Source: Agroathelia rolfsii (taxonomy: Eukaryota; Basidiomycota; Agaricomycetes; Amylocorticiales; Amylocorticiaceae). From it: DNA of 64,000 nucleotides. How positions within the stretch are numbered: the first letter of the stretch is position 1; each line of letters begins with the position of its first letter. The notes under the pieces were generated by a model. It did no database searches. It had not been told where the DNA came from and was given only the letters and a program-made list of their open reading frames with translations. Both the position numbers and the translations under genes were made by a program. Below, one piece after another: positions 9,823 through 22,044 of this stretch. The stretch lies in assembly GCA_018343915.1 (NCBI GenBank), contig JABRWF010000007.1:3658001-3722000 (forward strand), in the 5' to 3' direction.

Positions 9823-12675
9823 CTCAAGTACATTTTCAATGTACCATTGGCTTTCTGAAGGATTATAATTCATAAGCATTGTTAGTATTTCTAGTTCAGC
9901 TATATTATGTGCTTATTAGGCAGAGGGTGATACTATTTCTATTTGGGAAGGGATATTAATGAATATTGTAATTCATATAAAAAACTGTCTTGCACTAACA
10001 TCAATTATAAGCATCCCATTTTTCTAAAACTCTAAAGGTTAGAAAGATTACGGAATACTACTGCTCATGTATTCGGATTCAAAAGAAGTAATGCCATATA
10101 GAGGACAGACTTTGTATACTTCTTTTTTTAAAAATTATATAATATAGTATATATAGCTCTCTAAATGTCTATACACCAGATTTCAGAAATAGTTAACTAA
10201 GGACTATAAAACATTGAAAGTCGATGCAATTCATGCTTTAGGAGCGTTCATTTGACTAATTACTTATTTTAATTCTAATGCTATAGACATTTAGAGAGCT
10301 TGTATGCTCTATTTTATGGAATCTTGTTTAAAGGGAAAGGGTGAAGTAAGCGAAATCTATCTTTCATTGTGTTTCATTATTTCTTTCAGGACCAAGTACA
10401 CAATAATCGATTTATATACCCTGGCGCTCGAGCATCTAGGCCCCGTAGGAACCAAAACCTTAAACAAACCTCAAAAGTTTCTTGGAGGTTTCTTGCGGAC
10501 CATTTCTAAATCAGTTTTGCTTCTGATATTTCTGCGATATCTTTGTATTGGGATAATCGGAAATTCCGAATGACATGCCGCGAATATGAGAATGCCAAGA
10601 AGAAAAAAGAAAGCGTTCAGCACTATATACCGTATCCCGAGGATTAGATCATATAACGGCTACACTGACCGGCACAACCTTAGCTCTTGCTGCAATGCGG
10701 TTAAGTCCTCTATGTCATTAGATCATATGTATGATTAGGCGCCTTGGCATTTCGAAGTTCTTCGAGATCTTACAACACGCTCCTATGATGCGCATCACCT
10801 AGTCTCCACTATTTTTGTGCAAAAAAAAAAACTTTTCCCTACTTCCACTTCTGGTTTGGATATTTGGCAGGAATATTATTTTTAGATTTAACATAAAAAA
10901 CGTTAAACAGATTTCCATGAAAATTAAAACTGAGTGACTTGTGAATTTTCAATTCTTAAATGAAACTTTGATGCTGCAAGGAGTAGGGTTGTATTTGGAT
11001 CCCACAAAGCTGAGCAGCCCTATGTTCACTATTCTAATTTAATTAAGTTCATGTGATATACGTAGCAACAGAATTTGGGAATAATTGGTAGATGATATAA
11101 AATGATGCATACAAAACACTTTATTCCATCTGTTAGTCCTTGAATATACTTGCATTTACTTGAGTACTTACACTGCAGACCGCAGTCTGCAGCCAAACTT
11201 GAATGTATACAGCTCGGAATTGAATCAAAGTTGAGTGACAATATTAGTGGAGCACATTGGCTGCTAGTGTATTCAAGTGTTTACTGAATCCAACTAAAGA
11301 GAAGATTTCCTAGGCATTATTGCTACTAGTGCTACAACCTTTCATCATTTCATCTTATGAGAATATAATATGGCCCGCCTACTCTGGACAAGTAGACTAA
11401 AGTAAATATCCCCACGCATAGATTGAATATAACATTACAGTACTTATCCTATCGCTAGGCGATTGTAGCTTCTCACCAAATCGGGAAGCTCATAGTCATG
11501 CTGTGACAATCCGTTTCTAAGTGTCAAGCAGTGCTCTCCGCATGCGCAGCTTCCGCCTATCTGCCTGCCCTAAATAGTACCACCCTTTGACTCCAGTCTG
11601 TTTGCCATTCTTCACTGCTATCCACGGTCCTCTATGTAAGATAACCTCTTGGACGAATCTTTTTTTCCCAACAATCATGATTTATAAAGTTTTTGATCAT
11701 TGTTTTTTTGTCTATGTACTAGTACTAGTAAAAAAAAAGTAGTAAGCGCGCTCACCGGTGGCAGTCCGCCGGTGGATTGGTCTCATAACACCAGAGTATT
11801 TATGAAATGATTACTTGGTGATAACTACTGATAAAAAAAAATACACTGGGAAAAATGTAGGATGTGCAATATCCCAGTCGTTAATAGTGATACTTGTAGT
11901 GTTTTCTCACTAATATGTCCTTGCCACCAATGGCATTGTGCCACTCTTGCAACCCGGGAGGCAGCACATCTTCAGACCTTTATTACTAATGAAGGCTTCA
12001 CTCTATCTGTCTAGGAGGTACTCACTTTAAGTTATCCCTCGGCGTTCTTGAGCTATTAATGGAAACGCCCTAAATCTACGTAAAGTTCCTCCGCTATGAA
12101 TTTCGCTCATTTGCTTCGGCTATCAAGTTCACCGCCTCAGGTCGTTGTCTGCCCAGAGCTGATTCGGAAGCGAAGAATGCTGCGTCTACAAACCAATATG
12201 CCTACTATTGAGTTCTCAACCCCACTATCGGTCACTAGCCAATCACCGGCACCGAACCATTATGGTCCCTACCTCTTTCAACCCGGGATTTTACCTTCGA
12301 TGATGTTTCATCATTATCAAATAGCATGCGGCCTTAATCAGCACCCAATGCACCTTCTCAACTACTTCAAACCAGCAGATACGGACATAAGAAGCTCACC
12401 GTGGTTCATTTAGTATAGGAATGCGCAACAATTAGATGCCCTCTCACCCTGATCTGATTCAAATTCTGCACAGCTTTAACAACGCCAAACTAATCGTGAT
12501 CAAATTCATCCTGTGTTTGACTCATAATTGACCACTGCACAGCGCTTTAGCTGGGTGCTTCGACTTTCCTACAGCTAGTAATTGATGTTCACTGTGTCTG
12601 AAAGTGTATATAAGTGCTTTCTCCCTAGATTCCATTGCTCACCCTCTTCCTATCCTATCTCCCACAATCAGAGAG
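9823..12675. other. intergenic, no gene seen
   Basis: AT-rich. Only short open frames without family resemblance. It holds the small inverted-repeat element at 10155-10300. The stretch 12420-12675 upstream of the MFS gene is its likely promoter and 5' leader (TATATAA near 12607). Confidence 0.5.
10155..10300. repeat. 146 bp element with perfect 19-bp terminal inverted repeats
   Basis: AGCTCTCTAAATGTCTATA at 10155-10173 is repeated as its exact reverse complement at 10282-10300, with 108 bp of AT-rich sequence between. Size and structure fit a miniature inverted-repeat element or a long hairpin. No clear target duplication and no second copy in this window. Confidence 0.5.
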
Positions 12676-14852
12676 ATGTCTTATTCTGGTCAGAACGAAC
12701 CTGAAGTAATCAGCCCTGCTGCGACATCATCCGAGGCAGATAAGAATAACCAACCACCATTCATGTTCGATAAATCATCTGCCACTTCATCAGAAAACTT
12801 TCCTGATGGTGGCTACGGATGGATCTGCGTTTTCGTCTCGTTTATCTTTCATTTCTTTGCTATAGGGTTGTGCTTGCTCGCTTTGCCAATCGTCACTTAC
12901 CAAAATGATGCTCATAATATTCTTGGTTGACAGAATTGAATCAACTTGGGGCGTCTACCAACGCGATCTATTTAATAACAACATCTTTTCTGGTATCGGA
13001 AACTCTCAACTGGCATGGGTAGGCTCAATTCAAGCCGCGGCGCCCTCTTTTAGCGGGCTGTAAGTGAATCAAGTACCATCTATTATGGAGGCTCATGAAA
13101 TCATAGCTAACTATCTTACAAGTGTTGCAGGACATGTGGCACGAAGAATAGGCTATCGCTATACAAGTACCATTGGAATCGTGCTAATGTCTTTGGGCCT
13201 AACCCTTGCCTCATTCAGCACACAAATATGGCATTTGTACTTAACACAAGGTACGTACAGCTTATAACATGACTAAGTCGTATGTACATATCTTCTGAAA
13301 TGTATAAATAGGGATGCTCTTTGGATTCGGATCCGGCCTGGCATTTATTATGGCTCTAACTATTGTTCCTCAGTGGGTAAGTACAAGCCTACTAAGATGT
13401 ATAAATCTATGAAACTCACATAAAATATACCTAGTTCTTAAGCCTGAGAGGTAAATGCGTCATAAAAAATAAAATAAAAAGTAAATCCCTCAAGCAAATT
13501 CTAGGTCTAGCTACCGGTTTGGCTGTCAGCGGGAGCGGTATTGGTGGCCTTATCCTCAGTCCTCTTACCCAAGTCATGATTAATCATCTTGGATTTCGTT
13601 GGGCACTGAGAATCACAGGGATTGCAACCCTCGTCAGTGAGTGGCTTAGCCTGTATAGGGGGGATTTTCAACTCAATCAACTCCTGAAGTACTTCTCATC
13701 GCATCAACATTGCTCAAAACACGTGGTATAGACGCAAAGCATTCACCCTCATCATACGGTTTAGAACGAAAAAACAAAGTCTCCGAGAGTATAACTCGAA
13801 TGAGAGACGCCGCCTTCCTGTTTCTCTGCTTCGTGGGTGTATGTAGTGGCTTTGGGTTTTATACACCAACCTTTTATGTACCCGGTAAGGCCCTTTATCA
13901 TTTTTTAGTGTTCTAGATACTCATACATTCGATATCGGCAGATTACGCTACTAACAACTTGGGTCTCTCACCTACTATTGGTGCAAGCGCCGTTTCTATG
14001 ATTTCTGGACTATCAGCCCTTGGCAGAGTGGTAAGCCGTCATCATAGAAGTGATAGGCTGTGCACTAACTTTCTACTCGAAAACACACGCAGCTCCTGGG
14101 AGTATTTGGAGACCGTTTTGGACATCTCCATGCACTACTAGTCTGCCAAGCGATGGGTGGCATAGCCCAGATCGTCGTATGGCCCTTCACGAAGAACCTT
14201 GGAGGTTTGTTCTCGTTTTGCGGTGTTTATGGATTCTTTTCCGGAGGTTTTGTATCATTGGTAAGTTGATCATATCTAATTCTGACAATTTTATATGTTC
14301 TAATCACCATAAATACAATACGTATCATGATTAGTATCCCGTAGGTAAGTATAGACAGGTCAAATCTCCTCTAACATCTAACTAAATGATGATACCTGCC
14401 TTTACTTTCTATCCAGTTGCAGCGGACTTGTTCGGCGTAGAGAACGCGGCCATCGTTACCGGGATGTTATTCTCTGCATATATCGTGAGTATCCATGACA
14501 CACGTGAACCACTCTCATGTTTCCACGTTCTTATTCATGCACCCACTTTTTTTTTATCTAATAGCCTGGAACACTGGCCAGTCCGCCTTTGTACGGTCAA
14601 GTCATTGACCACAACAGCCATCCGGACGCACCGCTGAACTTTCTCCCCGTTCAGCTCGCTAGCGGTGCGTGTATGCTGTGCGCAGCAGCAAGTGCATTCG
14701 TCGTGAAGATGATTGTTTCGCATGCTGCTGTGATGCATCGCCATCATGTGATGTTACCGCAAAGGGATGAAGGAGGCAGTACTAGTTACACTGTCTCCGA
14801 TAGTGCTCTCGGACTCTCGAGGTGGTTGGAGGCGATGAGGGAGATTGTATGA
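12676..14852 (+). CDS. MFS transporter, monocarboxylate carrier (MCT) type
   Basis: Membrane carrier of the major facilitator superfamily, monocarboxylate-porter branch, likely moving a small organic acid or related solute across the plasma membrane; the substrate cannot be told. Evidence: a hydrophilic N-terminus ending in FPDGGYGWICV (the D-G-G-Y-G-W signature before helix 1), GIGNSQLAWVGSIQA, AVSGSGIGGL in the middle, GASAVSMISGLSALGRV near helix 8 and several more hydrophobic helices. Exons: 12676-12866, 12934-13059, 13123-13250, 13312-13376, 13435-13450, 13505-13636, 13690-13884, 13942-14030, 14093-14260, 14335-14344, 14417-14484, 14565-14852; 1476 nt, 491 aa, normal for the family. Two exons are only 16 and 10 nt long. 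The start is the ATG placing the acidic N-terminus before the motif. Confidence 0.9.
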
Positions 14853-15867
14853 GCTGTCAGGATTATCGCACTATGCTAACACCAATCTAACACCAGACAC
14901 TCCCTTGTCGTGGTGTGTCCAGCAAGTTTACAGCCTTGCCTTCTATATTCTTAACCACAATCAACCATCTCCACGCCCGTTGAATCATTCACTGATGACC
15001 AAAGATATCACAACAAAAGCATACAACATCCATGCCTTGAGCCCCTGCACATCCTAGTTTCTTTCTACTACAAATTGATACAAATTTCGGTAAACGGTTT
15101 GAAACTATAAATTTAATGACAGTATGAATTATCCAGACTTTTTAGATTATGTAAATATTTGTATTTTTATTTATTTATTTCATTAATATCATCCATATCT
15201 AAGAATTTAAGACGAAATCTCTCTTATATTCTTCTTTTGATCTCTTCATTTGCTCTGTCGTACGTCAATAATTATACTAAGTGGAAATTAAAGACAGACA
15301 ATAGTCGGATTAGACGTACTAAATATGTCTTTTGCAACTAAAGTACGTGAGACTATTGGGTTTCAATGTGTACCTGTTAAGCCAGGTAATGATTGCACCC
15401 TGGTCACTTTGCAACAGACATGTCTATTATATTGACTTCGTCTGTTGTCTGACTTCGCTTTTAAGAATTATATCTCGTCGTCTACATCTCACTTATTGCT
15501 CGCATATGCTTTGGCTGCCAAGGGCGTCATCCTAGTACCCACCAACTGTCTGCTTAAGCTTATAAACGCTCCAAGCTTAATAGTGGTCTGTGAGAATTTT
15601 ACAACGCAGATAACTATGTTGTCAGGTGTCAGACGTTATGTTCTATGTTTCAAACAAAGCTAGCTCATTAATAAGAACTGGAGAAAGCTATTAGTACAAA
15701 TAATGCATTATGAAAATAAAATATTTTAATAGTACAACAATAATCTTATATTCTTCATTTTTATTTTTATTATCAAAATACCAATGCCAAACAAATAATT
15801 TGCAAGTACTCAATGCTCTAGCTTCCAATCATGCAAACTGAGTAAATATACGCTTATTTGGTGATTT
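14853..15867. other. intergenic between convergent genes
   Basis: AT-rich 3' flanks of the plus-strand MFS gene and the minus-strand DUF6534 gene. Short open frames only; nothing recognised. Confidence 0.5.
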
Positions 15868-17580
15868 CATGCTGAGGCAGCAACTGTGCTAGATGAATTT
15901 GGCTGGTAAACTGTACTTGGAATAGTTATGCTGATGTCCTTGAGCTCCTGACTCTCTAGACCTTGTGTTGTTATCCCGTAATCTAAGCTTATAGCAGCTG
16001 TGCCAATCTAAATTAAATTTATGTAAGTACAAAAATTTGTGGATAAGAATAAAGCCACACCGGATGTGATAGATTAGCTTCACGGACAGAGAAGTCAAGA
16101 GTCGTATAGATATTCAATTGTTCATGGAGATGAGCACGTGCGTTGAGACTGTGATAGGCGAGAATGAACAAATGAATGAAATGACTATTGTGACTACTTA
16201 CGATGCTAATAGGGAGTTGGAAAATACTGAGATATATATTACACATTTATGATTACTCGATAAAGAAATTTATAGAGCACTTACGGCGGGGAAGAACATT
16301 AAAGAAAAAAAGCCAAATAACTTGTAAATTAGAAATATTGTTTTTATTAATCCCGGAGTCAAATTTCATATTTAATGAGAAAAAATTATTGATCCATACA
16401 ATTGTGAGGCATCGTCAAGAACTGGAAAAAATTTTGTTTCATTTACATTAATGAGATTATAGCACAGCACATTACCGTGGTCATCATCGCGAATTCAATA
16501 AAACTGTTGCTAGCTAGTTGGAAAAACAATTATGGACTAAGGGAAATTCATTTACCTTGTAATGAGGTTAGTCTCTACCGATAAATACATTATCGCATCA
16601 AAATTTCGAGAGCGTGGCATGATGGTAGTGGGATGAACTAACGGATTATGTACTCCATTATTTTCCCCATGATCTGCACCGTCCTGCAATGGTTTAACCA
16701 CGAGTAAGCATATTGTACGTTACAACAAAAACTAACCAGGGTTACCTATGGAGGACATATGCGCGCTCCCGATTTATATAATAGCACAGGCAGAATGCAA
16801 TCAAGATATCCACGGACCAACCAAATCCGCTGATGAAAACAGTCAGGATAGTTCAGTTTCAAGGTTATTGTTATTGTGGAAATACAATATAAATATAAAG
16901 AGCCATTTCCATTTCGTCAAAACTTGTGGTATTGTATTCATTTGCATCACTTCGATCCAGCACAGGAGAGAAGCCGCAAGACGAATTAGGGATACGGACC
17001 AGCATATAGTTGAAATAAGTCGCCTTTTTGAGAGTTTAAAGAGCCTCCATGCAAAGAACGACTGTATTATTTCTATCAATATATGAAGCACATAAGCCAA
17101 AATCCAAACGTACCTGCAAGATGGGCGAGATAAGGACACCAAAAATCATAGCCGTACTCAAAATTAGAGGAGCTTTCTCAATTAATACTAGAGGGTCTCC
17201 ATAGTTCCATAATTTGCACCAGTTATGCAGGTCGCTTAAGCCATCTCCATGCACCTGTTGCGGGCAAATAAAATAAGTAATTTGCAATCTGTAATTCAGC
17301 ATATCAAAGAAACCATGTAAATTACCAGATGAATACGACCTTCATAAAAATAAAAATAAATGTCTTTTAGCCCAACAACTCTCCCAGTAATCAGATAGTG
17401 TGACCAAGTGCCCACCATAGCTTTAATCCAGGGTGGGTCTTTTGGGAAATGGGAAAAATAATTATAGCTCTGTAAAGTCAAGACCCCTAGCAGAAATATA
17501 GACAACTCCACCCCAATACTGAAAGCCCCAAAGGTCGTATTTGCGTTGAACCGTGCTTCCAATGTGTTTGTATCTGCCAT
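15868..17580 (-). pseudogene. DUF6534-type integral membrane protein, disrupted
   Basis: Belongs to the large basidiomycete family of seven-helix-like membrane proteins ending in a DUF6534 region; function unknown. Exons read in order: FGAFSIGVELSIFLLGVLTLQ (helix 1, shortened here by one residue in alignment), KAM, a 14-nt exon at 17326-17339 (VVFIW), a segment CMEMA-stop-ATCIT, YGDPLVLIEKAP, SFFAWRLFKLSKR, SVDILIAFCLCYYINR, IMEYIIQTNLITS, MPHNFIWLFFFNV and LFSNSLLASLNARAHL, then a polar tail. The splice-consistent frame meets TAA at 17236-17238, where relatives carry His, and must shift frame a few codons later to reach YGDP. The rest of the exons are in phase. An alternative unspliced reading of the 5' part avoids the stop but loses family resemblance. 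Coordinates span start to final stop. Confidence 0.62.
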
Positions 17581-19394
17581 AGCGCTAAGAGCAATGTTTA
17601 GAAATGAGTATGAGAGGTTGGTAATACACTACTAACCGCTCACCCGATCCGATTTATACATGGCATTGGCGGAAAATATCTTTTGACTCTCCAAATAATG
17701 AACCAATGAGATGGCAATGATAATCAAAGTACAAAGATCGATTATGAAGCGTTTGTGTAAGAATGCCTATCCCTATCCTATGTCCGATCATCGATCTCGA
17801 CATATATCTATTATCTGAGACGTCACTAACGTATTTACCTCTCTTATTTTGCACCGAGGTAACAGAACCTATGTCACTACACTATTGCTACTCAAGAAGA
17901 TGTCAATGGAACTCATAAGGAGATCCTTCGACATATTGTCTGGTATCAATCTGTATCATACAAGCCGGCGAGAGCTCTAGTAAAGGTTTTCAGATCCTCT
18001 CCAGGATTAACTGCATCATTTTCCATCCAAAAAGAATACTCGGATCACTGATGAGTTGATTGGTAATAATCAGTTCACATTAGCAGAAGTGAATGACAAC
18101 CCTTTCCCACTTTCTGATACTACGGAATATATTGAATCCAAAAACATGCTATGAGCATTCCCGTTGCGAATTCCTTATTTTATTTATTTTGTGCAAGCCC
18201 ACAGAGAACTTGAAGATGACGTGTCATGAGCCCTAGAGTAAAATAAAGCAGCTTTGGGCTGCGAAATAGTGTTTTTTTCGATCAAAGCTACACAACTTTC
18301 TTCTTGGCTTAATACATCATAATCATGATGATGATTTAATATTTTAGCTTCTTTAGACCATCCCAGCTGTGACGGCGCGTCACTCACAGTCACGTGCGGC
18401 CCGACGCTCGCCGGCCTCATATCAATCGAGCGGTATTATCTGTTATTTCGCGTTCATTGGGCTCTGGGCAGCCCTTGGTGGGATGGATTGAAAGGACACG
18501 GGATTGGTTCTAAAATGTATATAAGGCAGTCGATGTGTGTGTTGATACAGCAGCTGGTTCGATTCTACTTTGTGTCTGTCATATCTTGTTTAACCCCGTG
18601 ACTAGGCGTCACACCAGCTCACCAGTCCACATACATTCAATCTCTGCATCATCAGGTAATGATATGCAACTGAGGTATCAATACAAGGGCCTATGTATTG
18701 ATTAAACCGTTTTATTTATTGAAATGGAGCCCGTAATTCGTACCAATACTGGCTCATGGTGTTTGGTTATGATTGTGAACACTTATAGACAAGTGAGTGA
18801 TTCTATATTCAATATAAAGCTCTAATATCAAGTAAGGGTGGATATCTCAGGAAGCCATGAGTCCCTGCGAATGATTTCTCTCGAGTCTTATATAGTAAAT
18901 AAATTGATAACGCACCATCATGACGGAAGATTTCAAATGTCAACCAGAAATACTATACGGTACAAGCTCGGAATGGTGGAATAGGAAAATAATCTCTCGG
19001 AATCTCTCTCCCTCCTCCTCCCAGGCGAATGATCCATTGATGTTATATCGCTCTCCTCCTGTTGAATTCTTCTTCTTTAATCCAGAAACTGCACAACGCG
19101 TTTTCTATTCATGTCAGAATGTGTCGTGAATATGGCCTGAGATGTTATATCATGAACTAAAGCACTAGTAAATTGGTTGCAAATGCAAGATTCATACTCA
19201 GTCATGACAAACGCCAAAAAAGACAATAGACAGGCTGTATTTGAATACTTTTATACAGAAGGGCTCTTCTCAGTCAAAGGTAACAGTCATTTCGATGGGT
19301 AAATGCAAAGGTGATTTTTTTCATGTAGTTAGAAAAGTATATAGAATTTCCTTTTGAATTACATTATATAATACTTCGCTTGTCGTTTCAGCAT
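17581..19394. other. intergenic, no gene seen
   Basis: Upstream region of the minus-strand DUF6534 gene and left flank of the tRNA. A TATATAAG motif near 18518 followed by C/T-rich sequence looks like a promoter facing right, but I found no gene with support behind it. Short open frames only. Confidence 0.4.
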
Positions 19395-19498
19395 GGCCGA
19401 CTAGCTCAGTTGGTTAGAGCGTCGTGCTAATACTAGCGTGTTCTTAGGAGCCCGTCTGGTAAACGCGAAGGTCTTGGGTTCGATCCCCACGTTGGCCA
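19395..19498 (+). tRNA. tRNA-Ile (anticodon AAT) with a 30-nt intron
   Basis: Full cloverleaf: acceptor arms GGCCGAC and GTTGGCC with discriminator A, D-arm TAGCTCAGTTGGTTAGAGC, anticodon stem TCGTG/CGCGA with loop CTAATAA, and T-arm GGGTTCGATCCC. Anticodon AAT at 19429-19431 decodes Ile. A 30-nt intron (about 19433-19462) lies one base 3' of the anticodon, the canonical position for nuclear tRNA introns. A T-rich run (TTCTTTTTCTTTC) just downstream is a likely polymerase III terminator. Confidence 0.93.
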
Positions 19499-20757
19499 TT
19501 CTTTTTCTTTCTCCTCTCTCATACACTCTTTTCCTTTCCTTCCATGTTTCGCAGAAGCGTTGCCAATCAAAAAGCCGTTGGTTAACATTTAATTAACCAG
19601 ATTGATGGTCTTTAATAATTGTTTAAAGTTATACATCAGTGACGATGGCAAGATTAACGTCAAAATATAGTTCGAAATAAAAGATCAAGCAACAACACCA
19701 AAACAGGAAAAAAAATGGAGAAGAGGTATGTGCCATTCGGATGTATAGTAGAAGTAAAAAACATCAACGGTAAATAACAGTATAGGTTTTATCTTAGTAC
19801 CAACATATACACGTAAGATTACGAGTAAAGCGAGGATGAAGAAAAAGAGATGGACAGATGGACGGTGTGTATGTACATACAGCACAGATCGATTGGTTGG
19901 CGTAGTATATGGCTATTGACCCAAGAGAAGAAAAGAGAAAAAAAATGAGACAGGAGAGAAAATAGGAATAGAATAAAGATAGGCATAATCATAAAAAGGA
20001 ACGTATGAGTGTTTGTGTGTGCCTGAATATGCACTTAACAATAACTAGCCAAGAGAAAGAAAATGAAGAGTTTCGGGGGAGATAATATATCTCGATGGAG
20101 AAGAAAAATAGGGGGGTTGAAAAGTCTATGGTTTATGAAATGTAGCGGCGTAGCGATGATAGATGATCGTGATGGGGGTCGAATGATGGAGCGGCATAGA
20201 GTGGTAGGTGTAGTAGCGGTGTAATGATGATGATAGCAACATAGGGGGTTGTGATGGAGATGGTGCAGGGTGAGGGGAAGAGGGGTGTGTGGAGTGGCTA
20301 TGGTATAGGCGGTGACTAATGAAGTGTCCAAGCGTTCGAAGCATCACAGGTATCAACAGATGAAAGAAAAAGAAAAAAAAAAGTTCAAAAGGCGATAATG
20401 ATGACCAGGAGAAAGGAGGAAAGCGTTGATAACCCAATAATAATGAGCCCAAAAAATGAAAGATGAGAGTTAGTGAAAAATAGGAACCATGAGTGAGAAT
20501 CAGGAGGAAGAAATGAGCGTTTTGTCGATCAAAAGATACAAGTCGACGAGAAAAGAAAAGAAAGTCAAGAGGCAGAAGAGACCAAGAAACAGAAGAGATA
20601 GGGGAAAAAGGAGGGGAGAATAGAAGTACACCAGCTTCAACATTCGTTCATGGACATGAATTTCATTATCCATCGTCTTCACCTTTCGTTCGGCCGCTTA
20701 TATGCGCTATTTTTGTGATTCGCATTTGGCCACGAACGTGATGAAGCAATAACTTCC
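19499..20757. other. purine-rich intergenic stretch
   Basis: Strongly A/G-rich on the plus strand (C/T-rich on the minus). This produces long open frames of low-complexity Ser/Leu/Phe/His composition on the minus strand that I do not regard as genes. It is probably the 3' untranslated region and downstream flank of the minus-strand gene ending at 20758. Confidence 0.5.
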
Positions 20758-22044
20758 TTATGCGCCAACGCCTGCACGGGAATACGTCACCGTTACGGTC
20801 GAGATCGTCCGTGCCCTACGCACGCGTGGTCTCAGGCCATCGACAAATTTGCGCATGATGCTACCGCCCCGCTTGGGAGCCAATGTCGTTGCGAGTGGGA
20901 ACACGGCCGATGACATCGTCTTCGAACGGTGTACCGATGCGTTATATGCGTTGCTGTCGTTTCTGGAATCAGCAGATGAGGCAGCAGCAGCAGATGAGGA
21001 ATAGTGATCTGGCTCGAGTTTGTCCATAGTAGGGGGTTCCTCGGACAAGTCGATAGACGATGAATCTGTGGATAAATGGGGGAAAAACATGTTCATCGCA
21101 TTGGAGAAGAACATTGATGAGCGAGCGCGGCGTGATGATGGTGACTTATGCGAGCGAGAGTGCGATGAGCGCGAGCGCGAACGTGAGCCTGAGGCGCCGG
21201 AGAGAGAGGAGTAACTCCGTAGTTCATCGTAGTCGTCACTGCTCTCTGAAGAGGAGACGGGCGCAAGCGGCGAGAGGGCTGCGGATCCACTGGCTGCGGC
21301 GTAGGAATGTGGGCGGACGTGGTGGGTGACAGGATGGTAAGTGTGGGTAGCGTCCGGCCGCGCCGGCTGCGGTGACGAGAAGGAGGAGACGCTGCGCTCG
21401 TGCTTGAGAGGAGAAGAAACGATGCGTACAGATCGAGGGGCGCTGCTGATACTACTGCGAGGCGAAGCACTCAAAGCTTCCTCACGGAACGTGAGGTCGA
21501 TAGGTTGGTCCTCCCTATACCAAGGGTGAGTTGAGATTATAAATTTCAAGACATTATGGGACTTACTCTAGTTCAGCGTCGTAAGGCGCCTCAGTATGGG
21601 ATTGGCAGACACGCAATAAGCGGTCTAATGCGCCCTCGGAGACCAATTGAGGCAGTTCTATTCTTTGGGATGCTGGAGACGCCGATTCAGACTGATTTCC
21701 ATGAGCACTACTAGAGCGACTATGGCTCATGAAAGAATGCAGTTGATCGGTAGAGTTTGAGCTCTTGCGGTAGCCTGCCTGCTTGACGAAGCCACTGGTC
21801 TGTTCGATGATGGGGTATATAGGCTGAACATCGACGTCGATGGAGCCCTTTAAAGAATGAAAGCATTTCAGTAAACTTAGGCACAGGGTGATTGGTGGTC
21901 GTGTGAGCTTACCACTCGGGGACTGGTGCCCCGCCCGTCGCATATTCGAACACCTGTCAGTGGTGGCGTGGAGAGCGCATTCACGGCTTCGTCGTCTAGA
22001 TCGTCGAGGACAGCAGAGAGACCACCGGCGTCTTCGTTGGCCAT
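20758..22044 (-). CDS. Ser-rich protein of unknown function
   Basis: Three exons, 22044-21913, 21847-21567 and 21514-20758, give 1170 nt and 389 aa with all phases consistent (GTAAGC/AAG and GTAAGT/TAG introns). The N-terminus is acidic (DDLDDEAVNAL). The centre has VDVQPIYPIIEQTSGFVKQAGYR-like sequence, and the second half is Ser/Arg-rich with SRSRSRSSHSRSHKSPSSRR and acidic-Ser patches, then a basic C-terminus (FVDGLRPRVRRARTIST). No signal peptide, membrane helix or known domain. Composition suggests a disordered, phosphorylated regulatory protein (inference). The 5' flank (22045-22370) carries a long CT-rich tract on the minus strand. Confidence 0.72.

Noticed and set aside
20035..20452. 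His/Leu/Ser/Phe-rich minus-strand open frames
   Set aside because: They reflect a C/T-rich strand bias downstream of a gene; low complexity with no support for translation.
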